A stretch of DNA of 64,000 nucleotides from Paraburkholderia panacisoli (GTDB taxonomy: Bacteria; Pseudomonadota; Gammaproteobacteria; Burkholderiales; Burkholderiaceae): positions 1 through 64,000 of the forward strand of contig NZ_VTUZ01000035.1 of NCBI RefSeq assembly GCF_008369935.1, written 5' to 3'. The position numbers and the translations under genes were made by a program. Numbering within the stretch: the stretch's first letter is position 1; each line of letters begins with the position of its first letter. This document shows, piece by piece, positions 54,438 through 62,119 of the stretch. The notes beneath the pieces are model-generated. The model was not told the DNA's origin. It saw nothing but the letters and a program-made list of their open reading frames with translations, and did not search any database.

Positions 54438-55081
54438 GGCTGTTTGTCCTCGGTGCGGGCGACGCGCATGGCGTCGAGATCCGCGAAATTTCGGGCGATC
54501 GGCAGCTGTCCGTCGGCCAGGGTCATCATGTGGAGCGCTTCGAACTTCATGTAGCTGATCAGCCAGAGGCCGCTCGCCGCGTCGCGCCGGTAGCGCTCGG
54601 TCGTCACCGCGCCGAGCCACACCGCGCCCGCATCGGCGCCCTCGCGCAGCGCCACCTGCATCAGCCGCCAGTTCGCCTGCGCTTCGCCGCGCGCGACGTC
54701 CACGCTCAGCGTCTCACTGACGTAGTAGTGCATCGCGAAGCGCCACGGCGACGCGAGAAACCAGCGCTCGATGGCCTCCCGGCCGACGAGGTCGCCGCCG
54801 AAGCCATTGCCGGCCGCCCAGACCGCGTCCTCGGTGAAACAGGCGGCCTGCTGGCGCGCAATGTCCTCTAGCGCCCCGGCGTCGAGCTTGCGGTAGTCGT
54901 CGGCGTACTTCGCGTCGGCGAGCGCGCCGTAGTGCGCCTTGAGCGCGCGGATCGCTTCGATGGCTTCGAGCCGCGCGACGCGCGCCGCAAGTGCCGCCAC
55001 CTGCGCGTCGCCGTGCGACGACGCATCGGGCGCGTCGTTGCAGGTGCGCGCGCCAGCCAGTCCCATCGAGATGGCGTTCAT
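54434..55081 (-). CDS. SnoaL/NTF2-like protein, possible oxygenase small subunit
   Basis: 215 residues. From about residue 33 it reads VARLEAIEAIRALKAHYGALADAKYADDYRKLD, ACFTEDAVWAAGNGFGGDLVGREAIERWFLASPWRFAMHYYVSETLSV and a C-terminal RYRRDAASGLWLISYMKFEAL. This is the cone-shaped SnoaL/NTF2 fold shared with beta subunits of ring-hydroxylating dioxygenases and with steroid isomerases or dehydratases. It overlaps both neighbours by four bases (ATGA). It could be the oxygenase beta subunit, although its gene is far from the alpha gene, or an enzyme of a later step. An Ala/Asp-rich 30-residue leader precedes the fold. Confidence 0.72.
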   Translation of the reverse strand: MNAISMGLAGARTCNDAPDASSHGDAQVAALAARVARLEAIEAIRALKAHYGALADAKYADDYRKLDAGALEDIARQQAACFTEDAVWAAGNGFGGDLVGREAIERWFLASPWRFAMHYYVSETLSVDVARGEAQANWRLMQVALREGADAGAVWLGAVTTERYRRDAASGLWLISYMKFEALHMMTLADGQLPIARNFADLDAMRVARTEDKQP

Positions 55082-56433
55082 GCGGCAAGCTCCTTGAGCG
55101 ACGTGCGCGTGTCCGCGAGCCGCGCGAGGTCCACGGGCGTCGCGCTTGCGACAAGCTTCTCGAGGAAGCGCCGCTCGCGGCCCGCGTTCACGAGCACGCC
55201 CGCTACGATCCGCCCATCGCGCACGCTGAGCGCCGCGCAGGGTCCGGCGCCCGGCTCGCCGCGCAGCACGACCTCGTCGCTTGGATCGGGCTGGCCGACG
55301 ACCTGGATGTTGTTGCCGAGCTGATCGGTCCACATCCACGGCGTTTCGCGATACGGCTGCGGACGGCCGACGAGCGCCTGCGCGACAGCGAGCGCCTGAT
55401 TCTCGGCGTTGCGCCAGGTTTCCTGACGCAGACCGCCGCGCTCGTGCGTGCCGCTCAACACATGCGCGACGTCGCCGACCGCGTGGAGCCACGGCGCGCC
55501 CGGGCTGCGGCACATCGTGTCGACATCGACGCCCTGGCGTCCGGCAAGCCCGGTGCCCTCAAGAAACGCCGGCGCGCAATCGACGCCAATCGCGATCAGG
55601 ATCGTGTCGGCCGTGACTTCGAAGGGTTCGAGCGATGGCGCTTGCTCGCCAGCCTTGGCCTTGCAACACACGGCGTAGCGCCCTGGTTTTGCATCGCCAG
55701 TGGCTTGATTTGCGGGCTCGACGATCGCCTCGACGGCCACGCCCAGCTCGACGCGCGCGCCGCGAGCGCGATGCTCGCGCAACAGCCACTCGGACACGAC
55801 GGGCGGCAGGCAGCGCGCGAGCACCCGATCGCTCGCTTCGAGCACCGTCACCGGCACGCCGAGATCGAGCGCAGACGATGCGACTTCCATGCCGATCACG
55901 CCTGCGCCGATGATCGCGAGACCGCGGCTTGTACGCAGCGCGCGGCGCAGCGCGAGGCTGTCGTCGATCGTGCGCAGCATGTGCACGCCCGGCAAGTTCG
56001 CGCCGCGAATCGCGCCGCCGCGCGGCGCGCCGCCCGTCGCCACGACGAGGCGGTCGAACGCCAGCTCTGCCCCGCCCGCGAGAGTCAGCACGCGCCGCGC
56101 GGCGTCGAGCGCGACCGCGCGATCGTGCAAACGCTCGATGCGCGCATCGCGCAAGGCCGACGGCTCCCAGAATGCCGCAGGCGCCAGAGCGAGCGGCGAA
56201 GCGTTGAGCGGCGACGGCTCGCTCCACGGCTCCTGCTCGCTCGTCAGCCACTCCTTCGAAAGCGCGGGCCGCTCGTAGGGCGGATGACGCTCGTCGCCGA
56301 CCAGCGTGATGCGCCCCGCGAAACCGAGCGAGACGAGGTGCTGCACGACGCGCCCGCCGGCATGACCTGCGCCGACCACGACGACATGCTCCGCGCGCTT
56401 CACTTCATTCAGTTGCGAAGAATCGTGATTCAT
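55078..56433 (-). CDS. ferredoxin reductase, BphA4/PdR-like
   Basis: 451 residues of the FAD-dependent disulfide-reductase superfamily. The FAD motif VVVVGAGHAGGRVVQHL, ERPALSKEWL, the NAD motif LAIIGAGVIGMEVASSALDLGVPVTVLEASDRVLARC and AVGDVAHVLS are all present. It has the C-terminal domain of ferredoxin reductases rather than NADH oxidase cysteines. It takes electrons from NAD(P)H and reduces the Rieske ferredoxin encoded in this operon. Start at ATG 56433, 8 bases after the cupin gene stop; the in-frame ATG at 56490 would overlap the cupin. Confidence 0.87.
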   Translation of the reverse strand: MNHDSSQLNEVKRAEHVVVVGAGHAGGRVVQHLVSLGFAGRITLVGDERHPPYERPALSKEWLTSEQEPWSEPSPLNASPLALAPAAFWEPSALRDARIERLHDRAVALDAARRVLTLAGGAELAFDRLVVATGGAPRGGAIRGANLPGVHMLRTIDDSLALRRALRTSRGLAIIGAGVIGMEVASSALDLGVPVTVLEASDRVLARCLPPVVSEWLLREHRARGARVELGVAVEAIVEPANQATGDAKPGRYAVCCKAKAGEQAPSLEPFEVTADTILIAIGVDCAPAFLEGTGLAGRQGVDVDTMCRSPGAPWLHAVGDVAHVLSGTHERGGLRQETWRNAENQALAVAQALVGRPQPYRETPWMWTDQLGNNIQVVGQPDPSDEVVLRGEPGAGPCAALSVRDGRIVAGVLVNAGRERRFLEKLVASATPVDLARLADTRTSLKELAA

Positions 56434-56441
56434 GGTTCCAC

Positions 56442-56792
56442 TCACACGTTGGTCCCGGCGCGATACAGCACGCCTTTCGCACGGATGCACGCAAAACGGC
56501 GCGGCTCGCGCGGCGGAATCAGGATCGCCTCCCCCGCGACGAGCCGGTAATGTTCGCCAGCCGCCTCGATATCGAACTCGCCTTCGAGGATCGCGACGAC
56601 TTCCTCACCGCGTGCTCCCTGCGCCTCGTCGCTCACTTCGTGCAGTTCGAAAACGGCGAATTCGGTCGTCAACAGCGCGCCTTGAGCACGCGCCGTCTGA
56701 CTCGTTGCCTGCGGATCGCGCCATCGCTCACCCGCGTTCACCGTCGTACACTGCGCGATGTCGTCCATCGCGTGTTCACCGCGAGAATCCAT
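56442..56792 (-). CDS. cupin-domain protein (second)
   Basis: 116 residues with a single cupin barrel: FAVFELHEVSDEAQGARGEEVVAILEGEFDIEAAGEHYRLVAGEAILIPPREPRRF. Motif 1 is altered: instead of G(X)5HXH(X)3,4E(X)6G there is no clear His pair, so metal binding is doubtful. Motif 2 keeps G-P/E...IPP..P. AAGGAA lies 6 bases before ATG 56792. It might be a binding or regulatory cupin. It follows another cupin by 12 bases, and pairs of small cupins occur in several oxygenase operons. Function unknown. Confidence 0.72.
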   Translation of the reverse strand: MDSRGEHAMDDIAQCTTVNAGERWRDPQATSQTARAQGALLTTEFAVFELHEVSDEAQGARGEEVVAILEGEFDIEAAGEHYRLVAGEAILIPPREPRRFACIRAKGVLYRAGTNV

Positions 56793-56804
56793 TTCCGTTC
56801 CTTT

Positions 56805-57209
56805 TCATCTGTTCGCGAGCGGGTAGTACGGCGCATCGTCCTGCGCGCCATACTCCGCTCGCGGCGGCGACACCACGTTCAGCCGCATGCTCACGCCTTC
56901 GGCGCCGTAACGGTTCTTGCCGTAGTGGCGGAGACCGGCGGGAATGATCATCGCATCGCCTTGCGCGAGCATGCGTTCGACGTCAGGCGTATCGGGGCGC
57001 ACCTCGAAGATCGAGCACGAGCCAAGCACCTGCAGCGACGCTTCCTCGCCGTGATCGTGCGCCTTTGCGGGCAGGTTCCTGCCCTCCTGCTCGACGAACT
57101 TGATCACGGCGACGCTCATCGTCTCGCCGATCATCGTCTTCATATAAAGGCCATTTTCGACAACGGTCTGCAGGCCGTGATCGATGCCAAACACGCGGCA
57201 TTTCGCCAT
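56805..57209 (-). CDS. cupin-domain protein (first)
   Basis: 134 residues. The barrel reads FVEQEGRNLPAKAHDHGEEASLQVLGSCSIFEVRPDTPDVERMLAQGDAMIIPAGLRHYGKNRYG. Motif 1 has HDHGEE and motif 2 has AGLRHYG, giving two His plus Glu in the first and His in the second, which could hold Fe(II), Mn(II) or Zn(II). That makes a dioxygenase, isomerase or metal-bound sensor role possible. AAGGAG lies 8 bases before the ATG at 57209. It sits two genes after the oxygenase alpha gene in the same operon. Confidence 0.77.
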   Translation of the reverse strand: MAKCRVFGIDHGLQTVVENGLYMKTMIGETMSVAVIKFVEQEGRNLPAKAHDHGEEASLQVLGSCSIFEVRPDTPDVERMLAQGDAMIIPAGLRHYGKNRYGAEGVSMRLNVVSPPRAEYGAQDDAPYYPLANR

Positions 57210-57263
57210 TTCGTGGCTCCTTCAAAAACGGGCCGGACGCGCCGGCCGATCGCGCGTGAGCGC

Positions 57264-57671
57264 TCAGGGCAGCGGACGCATGACAAAGGACTCGTCGGCG
57301 CGAAAGCGCGCGGACTCGTATCCGTCGATGACGGCCGGCTGGTTATAGAACTCGATCGCCGGCGCGATCTCGGCCAGCGAGAGCAACAGGTACATCAACG
57401 TCATCGCATCGGCGTGCTCATCGAGCGTCGCGAGCGCATGGCGGTTCAGATGCGCCACGACGTCGTCCACCTGCGGCAAGATCGCGTCGCGAAACGCGAG
57501 AATCGCTTCCATGCCGACGGCGTGACGTTGCGCGTTGCGCGCGGTTTCGGTTTCGAGCGCCCATGTCTCGACGAACGGAGCCAGCGACTCGAAGCCAGCG
57601 GGCAGAGATCGCGCCACAGGTGCCTTCTTGCCGATGAAGTTGATCGGCCGGGTATGCATTGCGGTACTCAT
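57264..57671 (-). CDS. conserved operon protein of unknown function
   Basis: 135 residues, no family recognised. It begins TAMHTRPINFIGKKAPVARSLPAGFESLAPFVETWALETETARNAQR, then a helical stretch GMEAILAFRDAILPQVDDVVAHLNRHALATLDEHADAMTLMYLLLSLAEIAPAIEFYNQP. The end (DESFVMRPLP) is proline-terminated. The helical, soluble character and lack of cofactor motifs suggest a structural or subunit-like role. A start 13 bases after the oxygenase stop and a good ribosome site (GAGGAA) show that it is translated with the oxygenase. It might be an accessory subunit specific to this pathway. Confidence 0.6.
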   Translation of the reverse strand: MSTAMHTRPINFIGKKAPVARSLPAGFESLAPFVETWALETETARNAQRHAVGMEAILAFRDAILPQVDDVVAHLNRHALATLDEHADAMTLMYLLLSLAEIAPAIEFYNQPAVIDGYESARFRADESFVMRPLP

Positions 57672-57684
57672 GTTCGATTCCTCG

Positions 57685-59001
57685 TTAAACCGTCGCGCCC
57701 GTCGCGACGCCTTGTGCCAGCATGCGTTCGACGACGTGATAGGCGTGGCGCACCAGCAGTTCGTTATCCTGTAGAACCATCACTTTCTTCGCACCTGTTT
57801 CCGCGGCGCGCTGCGTGCGCTCGAGCGTGCTGAAGTCCTCGAGCAGCACGTCACGCAGGGCGACCTTCATGTATTCGAGGAAGAAGCGCCCGCCGGGCGT
57901 CGTCATTTCGGGGTAGTACACGCGCGCGTCGACGAGCGTCTGGTTGTGCGAGATCGGACGGAAGTTGTATGCCTGGCAGTAGTTCGGACGCAGCGAAACG
58001 TAGAAGTCCGGGAACACGATGTTCATGTCGAACAGCCAGTTCGGGCTCTTCGTCCAGTTCACGCCGGAGGGCAGCGCGTCGAGGGGAAACGCGTGCCTGG
58101 CGCTGCCGATGCCCGCGCGCAACGCAGCGGCCGCGATAGGACGCTTCTGTCCTTGCTCCGACAACGCGTTCTTCGCGGCGGCGCCGCCTTCGGTTACAGC
58201 CTTCGGATTGCCGTACACGGACTTCTGGTTCCCGGCCAGCGAGAGCCGCCGATGGAACTCGCCACACAGCGCGTCCAGCGGCGGCATGCTTTCGTTCTCG
58301 GCCTTGTCGATGGCGTCCGCAATCGAATTGCCATGCACGTAGGCAACGTGATACGCCTCCTGGAATGCGTCGAGCGCGAGCTTCCAGTTGCAGTTCACGA
58401 CCGTCTGCCAGCCGAATCCTGCAGTGAGCTTGTCGAACGGATAGCCCTCGATGTCGCCAAACATCGGCTTCATGTAATCCGCGAGCGAGATCGACGGAGT
58501 CGGGTCCATGTTCACGAATATGAAGCCTTGCCACACCTCGCACGCGACGCGTGCAAGCCCGAACTGCTCGCGATCGAGGCCGAAGAAGCACTTCTCGTCG
58601 GGCACGCCAGTCAGGTTGCCGTCGAGGTCGTAGGCCCAGCCGTGGAACTTGCAGAAGAACTTGCGGGTGTTGCCGCACTTGTCGTAGACGATCTCGTTCA
58701 TGCGGTGCGCACAGACGTTGTGCATTGCGCGGATCTCGCCCTGGCGATTGCGCACCACGATGATCGACGTGTCGCACGCAGCCAGATCCTTGACGAAGTA
58801 GTCGCCCGGTTTCGGAATCTCCTCGACCCGGCCGACCTGCAGCCACGTCTTCTTGAAGATGTGCTCTTTCTCGCGCTCGTAGTACTCCGGCGAAATGTAC
58901 GGCTCGACTGGGATCGGGCCCGAGCCGAGTTCGGGATAACGGCCGGTCAGCGTGCCGGCCGGTGCGGGGACTTCGGGGGGCAGCAAGGTCGTGGACACCA
59001 T
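57685..59001 (-). CDS. Rieske non-haem iron oxygenase, alpha subunit
   Basis: 438 residues. The Rieske site is Cys97-x-His99 (VCAHRMNE) and Cys117-x2-His120 (CKFHGWAYDLDGN). The mononuclear iron ligands are His218 and His223 in DAFQEAYHVAYVHGNS, with Glu215 at the bridging place where naphthalene dioxygenase has Asp. A C-terminal Asp/Glu ligand should lie beyond residue 370. Such enzymes hydroxylate rings or remove N- or O-methyl groups using NAD(P)H and O2. GAGG lies 7 bases before the ATG. First gene of a twelve-gene operon and divergent from a TetR gene with an operator-like repeat between. The substrate is unknown. Confidence 0.9.
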   Translation of the reverse strand: MVSTTLLPPEVPAPAGTLTGRYPELGSGPIPVEPYISPEYYEREKEHIFKKTWLQVGRVEEIPKPGDYFVKDLAACDTSIIVVRNRQGEIRAMHNVCAHRMNEIVYDKCGNTRKFFCKFHGWAYDLDGNLTGVPDEKCFFGLDREQFGLARVACEVWQGFIFVNMDPTPSISLADYMKPMFGDIEGYPFDKLTAGFGWQTVVNCNWKLALDAFQEAYHVAYVHGNSIADAIDKAENESMPPLDALCGEFHRRLSLAGNQKSVYGNPKAVTEGGAAAKNALSEQGQKRPIAAAALRAGIGSARHAFPLDALPSGVNWTKSPNWLFDMNIVFPDFYVSLRPNYCQAYNFRPISHNQTLVDARVYYPEMTTPGGRFFLEYMKVALRDVLLEDFSTLERTQRAAETGAKKVMVLQDNELLVRHAYHVVERMLAQGVATGATV

Positions 59002-59035
59002 GGCTTCACCTCAAAAACGAATGTCGTTTAATAAT

Positions 59036-59046
59036 GAATGGTATTC
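59036..59046. promoter_or_regulatory. candidate TetR operator, copy 1 (GAATGGTATTC)
   Basis: An imperfect 11-base palindrome between the oxygenase operon and the first TetR gene, 35 bases before the oxygenase ATG. It closely matches GAATGACATTC found before the MFS gene, with shared flanks (AAT before, TCT then T-rich after). It may serve as an operator controlling the oxygenase operon and the tetR gene. Confidence 0.55.
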
Positions 59047-59136
59047 TGTTTTGAAAAAATTCGTCCGTCAAGGCTTTTTGTTTGCCTTTTGCAAAACGCG
59101 GGACCAGCCCGCACCAACACGAGCCGGAGTGATGCA

Positions 59137-59754
59137 ATGAAGTGCGGGAAACGGGAGCAGATCGCGCAGGCCGCGCTCTCGCTCTTTCAGGAACAAGGCT
59201 TCACGGCGACGAAGATGGCGCAGATCGCCTCGGCAGCTGGCATGACCGCCGCCAACCTGTACGTGTACTTCGATTCGAAGCTCGCGATCCTCTATGAGGT
59301 GTATCGGCCCTGGCTGCGCTCGCGGCTCGACACGTTGAGCGCGCAGGTGCGTGCGCTCGATGGGCCTGAGCGGCGGCTGCGGCAGTTGCTTGTCGGCCTT
59401 TGGCACGACATTCCGGGTGCCGACGCGAATTTCGCCAATGCCCTGATCGACGGGCTCGCGCAACGGCACGCCCGCGCCGGGCCGTCGAGCGCTTTCCTGA
59501 ACGAAGTGGAAGTCGCGGTCGGCACGCTGCTGCGGGAGTGCGTCGGCACGGAATCCGCCGCGCGCGGCTCATGCCTGGACGACGCGATGCTTTCGCGCCT
59601 GATCTGGATGGCGTTCGACGGCTTCGTGATCAACCGGCGGCTCGGCGATGTGCGCGACGTCGAGGCTGTCGCGTCATTGATGGCGCCTCTGATGCTCCGC
59701 GAGGCCCCCGGCTACACGCCCATGCCGCCCGCCGGTGAAGGCGTGGCGCCTTGA
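59137..59754 (+). CDS. TetR-family regulator 1
   Basis: 205 residues. The helix-turn-helix (REQIAQAALSLFQEQGFTATKMAQIASAAGMTAANLYVYFDSKLAILYEVYRPWL) is followed by a ligand-binding helical domain ending LDDAMLSRLIWMAFDGFVINRRLGDVRDVEAVASLM. GGAG lies 9 bases before the ATG at 59137; upstream codons to 59038 overlap the operator-like repeat and are unlikely to be translated. It is divergent from the oxygenase operon and followed by a clear paralogue. It probably represses the operon until a pathway compound binds. Confidence 0.88.
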   Translation: MKCGKREQIAQAALSLFQEQGFTATKMAQIASAAGMTAANLYVYFDSKLAILYEVYRPWLRSRLDTLSAQVRALDGPERRLRQLLVGLWHDIPGADANFANALIDGLAQRHARAGPSSAFLNEVEVAVGTLLRECVGTESAARGSCLDDAMLSRLIWMAFDGFVINRRLGDVRDVEAVASLMAPLMLREAPGYTPMPPAGEGVAP

Positions 59755-59802
59755 TAGAATGGACCGAACCAGACCACCGCCCTTCCATTAGAGAGCCCTC
59801 AA

Positions 59803-60393
59803 GTGCCGCAAATCAAAAAAGCCGTCAAGCGGGAAGCCATTTTGACGGCCGCGTTCAACGCCTTCAGCGAAAAGGGATATTCAGCAACGACGATGACGGA
59901 AATCGCCCGTCTCGCGGGCACCACGGTTGCCAATCTCTACGTCTACTTCGACTCGAAGCTCGTCATCCTTTACGAAATCTACGAGCCGTGGCTGATCGAG
60001 CAACTGCATCGGCTGCGAAGCGAGGTGGCGCTGCTGAACGGGCCGCGCAAGAAGATCGAGCGCATCCTGACGGGCATCTGGGGCGACATCCCGGCCGCCG
60101 ACAACGCCTTCGCGAACTCGCTGATCGACGCGCTGGCAAGCGCGCCTGCGGGGCTCGCGAAACCCAACAATCTGCTGGTGTCGGTCGAGAATTTCCTCAC
60201 ACAACTGCTCAAGGACGCGCTGCCCGCCGAGCGCATCGCCGCGCTCGGCGGCGACCTTTTCGCTCACGTGATCTGGATGGCGTTCGACGGCTTCGTCATC
60301 AATCAGCGTATCGGCGACCACCGCGACATTCAGCGCATCACGGCGCTGACGACCACGCTGCTGCTCGGCGAAGCGCCGCGCGAGGCGGCGTGA
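59803..60393 (+). CDS. TetR-family regulator 2, paralogue of the first
   Basis: 196 residues, beginning at GTG. Its helix-turn-helix (REAILTAAFNAFSEKGYSATTMTEIARLAGTTVANLYVYFDSKLVILYEIYEPWL) and C-terminal half (VIWMAFDGFVINQRIGDHRDIQRITAL) closely mirror regulator 1, including ANLYVYFDSKL and IWMAFDGFVIN. The two genes are adjacent on the same strand, 48 bases apart, so they arose by tandem duplication and then diverged. The recognition helices differ moderately, so they could share operators or split control between the oxygenase operon and the transporter gene downstream. Confidence 0.88.
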   Translation: MPQIKKAVKREAILTAAFNAFSEKGYSATTMTEIARLAGTTVANLYVYFDSKLVILYEIYEPWLIEQLHRLRSEVALLNGPRKKIERILTGIWGDIPAADNAFANSLIDALASAPAGLAKPNNLLVSVENFLTQLLKDALPAERIAALGGDLFAHVIWMAFDGFVINQRIGDHRDIQRITALTTTLLLGEAPREAA

Positions 60394-60470
60394 CTTCGGT
60401 ATGACTTCGACCCAGGACTTTCCCGAAGCCAGCACAAATTTATTTTGAAACCTTTGACGTAACGAAAATG

Positions 60471-60481
60471 GAATGACATTC
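60471..60481. promoter_or_regulatory. candidate TetR operator, copy 2 (GAATGACATTC)
   Basis: Perfect palindrome of five-base arms around one base, 163 bases before the MFS gene start. The surrounding AATG-GAATGACATTC-TTTATT resembles the site before the oxygenase operon. It suggests that the carrier belongs to the same regulon. Confidence 0.55.
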
Positions 60482-60643
60482 TTTATTCGAGCGCAGACAG
60501 CAGAGATCGCCTGCGCCGGGCTGGCAAGCCGCGCAGGGCCGGAGGGGCATTCCATCCACGCCTTGGCCACAAGGTCACGCACGAGGACTGGCATCGCGCT
60601 TGCCTGATTCTTTCCGGTAGTTCGTTCGAAAAAGTCATCCCCC

Positions 60644-61951
60644 ATGGCCGCCATCTCCCAAAGTCCTCACGGTATCGCCCTCGATCCACCCGCGAGCACG
60701 ACGCGCCGCGTGCTGGCCCTTTGTTTCCTCACGATCGTGACCGAAGGCTATGACATCGGCGTCATGGGCACGATCGTTCCCTCCATGCTCGCGGACCCGG
60801 TCTGGAAATTGACGCCGATCGAGGTTGGCGCCATGAGCAGCGCGGCTTTGTTCGGCACGTTGTTCGGTTCGTATTTCATCAGCGTTCTCACGGACCTGAT
60901 CGGCCGCAAGCGTCTGCTGATTGCGTGCGTCACGCTGTTCTCGCTGTCGATGCTGGGCGCGGCCGTCGCGCCTACGCCATTCATTTTCAGCGTCATGCGC
61001 TTCATTGGCGGACTCGGCCTCGGGGGCGTCATTTCCGCGGCGGCGGCGCTCACGGTCGAATATTCGCCGGCGGCGAAGCGCAACCTCAATTTCGCGATCA
61101 TGTATTCGGGCTATGCCATCGGCGCGCTGGTATCGGCCGTGATCGGTATCGCGTTTCTCGCAACACACGGGTGGCGCTTCGTCGTCGCCCTGGGCGCGTT
61201 GCCGCTGCTTGGTGTCCCGGCGCTGCTCATGATGCTGCCCGAGTCCCTTGCCTACCTCGTTGCAAGCGGCAAGCGACGCGAAGCCGATCGGCTCGCGCAA
61301 CGGCTCGGCCTCTCGATTGCGTCGCTCGACAGCGTTCCGGGCGAAGCGACCGCCAAGCCTTCGCTGCGCGTCGTATTCGGCGAGGTGTTCTCGCACGGCA
61401 ACTGGTGGTCGACGCTTTGCCTCTGGGTGGCGCAGGTCGCTGCCGTGCTCGTGATCTATGGGCTCGGGACCTGGCTGCCGCAACTCATGCGCAAGCTTGG
61501 CTACGATCTCGGCTCGAGCCTGTCGTTTCTCGCGATCTTCATGCTCTCTTCGGCGATCGGCGGCATCCTGATTGGCCGTGTGGGTGATCGCTTCGGGCCG
61601 CGCAAGACAATCGTCGGTGGCTATGTGATCGGCGCGCTCGCCATTTGCGGACTCACCGTGAAGGGTGGCGTCATCACGAACTACGTGCTCGTTGCGCTCG
61701 CCGGCCTCGGCAGTATCGGCGTGGCCATGGTGCAGCTCGGTTACATCGCCAGCTTCTACAGGCCGTTCGCACGAGCGAGCGCGACGGGCTGGGCCGTCGG
61801 CATCGGTCGCGTTGGCGCGATGGCCGGTCCGATGCTCGGCGCGTGGTTCGCCTCCTCGCATCTCGACGTGCGGATGAATTTCGTCGCATTCGCGGCATCG
61901 GGTCTCGTCGCCGCGCTCGCAATCGGTCTGTGCAGGCCGCGTAACGGATGA
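60644..61951 (+). CDS. MFS transporter, aromatic acid:proton symporter (AAHS) family
   Basis: 435 residues, 12 membrane segments. VLALCFLTIVTEGYDIGVMGTIVPSM is the AAHS start with the conserved acidic Glu-x-x-Asp in helix 1. FISVLTDLIGRKRLLIACV is the loop 2-3 motif (D-x-x-GRK) and IGRVGDRFGPRKTIVGGYV its mirror in loop 8-9. Members such as PcaK and BenK import aromatic acids, and others carry carboxylates or N-heterocyclic acids. The gene follows the two TetR regulators by 250 bases. It probably imports the substrate of the oxygenase pathway. Confidence 0.88.
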   Translation: MAAISQSPHGIALDPPASTTRRVLALCFLTIVTEGYDIGVMGTIVPSMLADPVWKLTPIEVGAMSSAALFGTLFGSYFISVLTDLIGRKRLLIACVTLFSLSMLGAAVAPTPFIFSVMRFIGGLGLGGVISAAAALTVEYSPAAKRNLNFAIMYSGYAIGALVSAVIGIAFLATHGWRFVVALGALPLLGVPALLMMLPESLAYLVASGKRREADRLAQRLGLSIASLDSVPGEATAKPSLRVVFGEVFSHGNWWSTLCLWVAQVAAVLVIYGLGTWLPQLMRKLGYDLGSSLSFLAIFMLSSAIGGILIGRVGDRFGPRKTIVGGYVIGALAICGLTVKGGVITNYVLVALAGLGSIGVAMVQLGYIASFYRPFARASATGWAVGIGRVGAMAGPMLGAWFASSHLDVRMNFVAFAASGLVAALAIGLCRPRNG

Positions 61952-62063
61952 CACGCCGCTAGCCGGTGCGGACCGGCCTGCGGCCTGAGCATTTCCTCTT
62001 TCCTCTCCCGATATTTGTCATCGACATGAGATTTCTACGTCATCGTTTCTGATAATGAATAAG

Positions 62064-62068
62064 GAATG
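62064..62068. promoter_or_regulatory. half-site of the GAATG element before the porin gene
   Basis: In this promoter region TCGTTTCTGATAATGAAT is followed by AAGGAATGCTTACG. The left part resembles TCGTTTAATAATGAAT in the oxygenase promoter region (59024-59039), and GAATG is one arm of the candidate operator. The second arm is missing, so co-regulation with the oxygenase operon is only suggested. Confidence 0.3.
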
Positions 62069-62119
62069 CTTACGTTTTGGCATAAGACTATCAACTCAAC
62101 ACACCAAAGCTTCACCTAC

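Noticed and set aside
54991..56550. A 519-codon plus-strand frame opposite the ferredoxin reductase
   Set aside because: Antisense frame. The minus strand has clear FAD and NAD motifs throughout.
60635..61954. A 439-codon minus-strand frame opposite the AAHS carrier
   Set aside because: Its composition (Arg, Glu, His, Asp) is a mirror of a membrane-protein gene. No motif is present.
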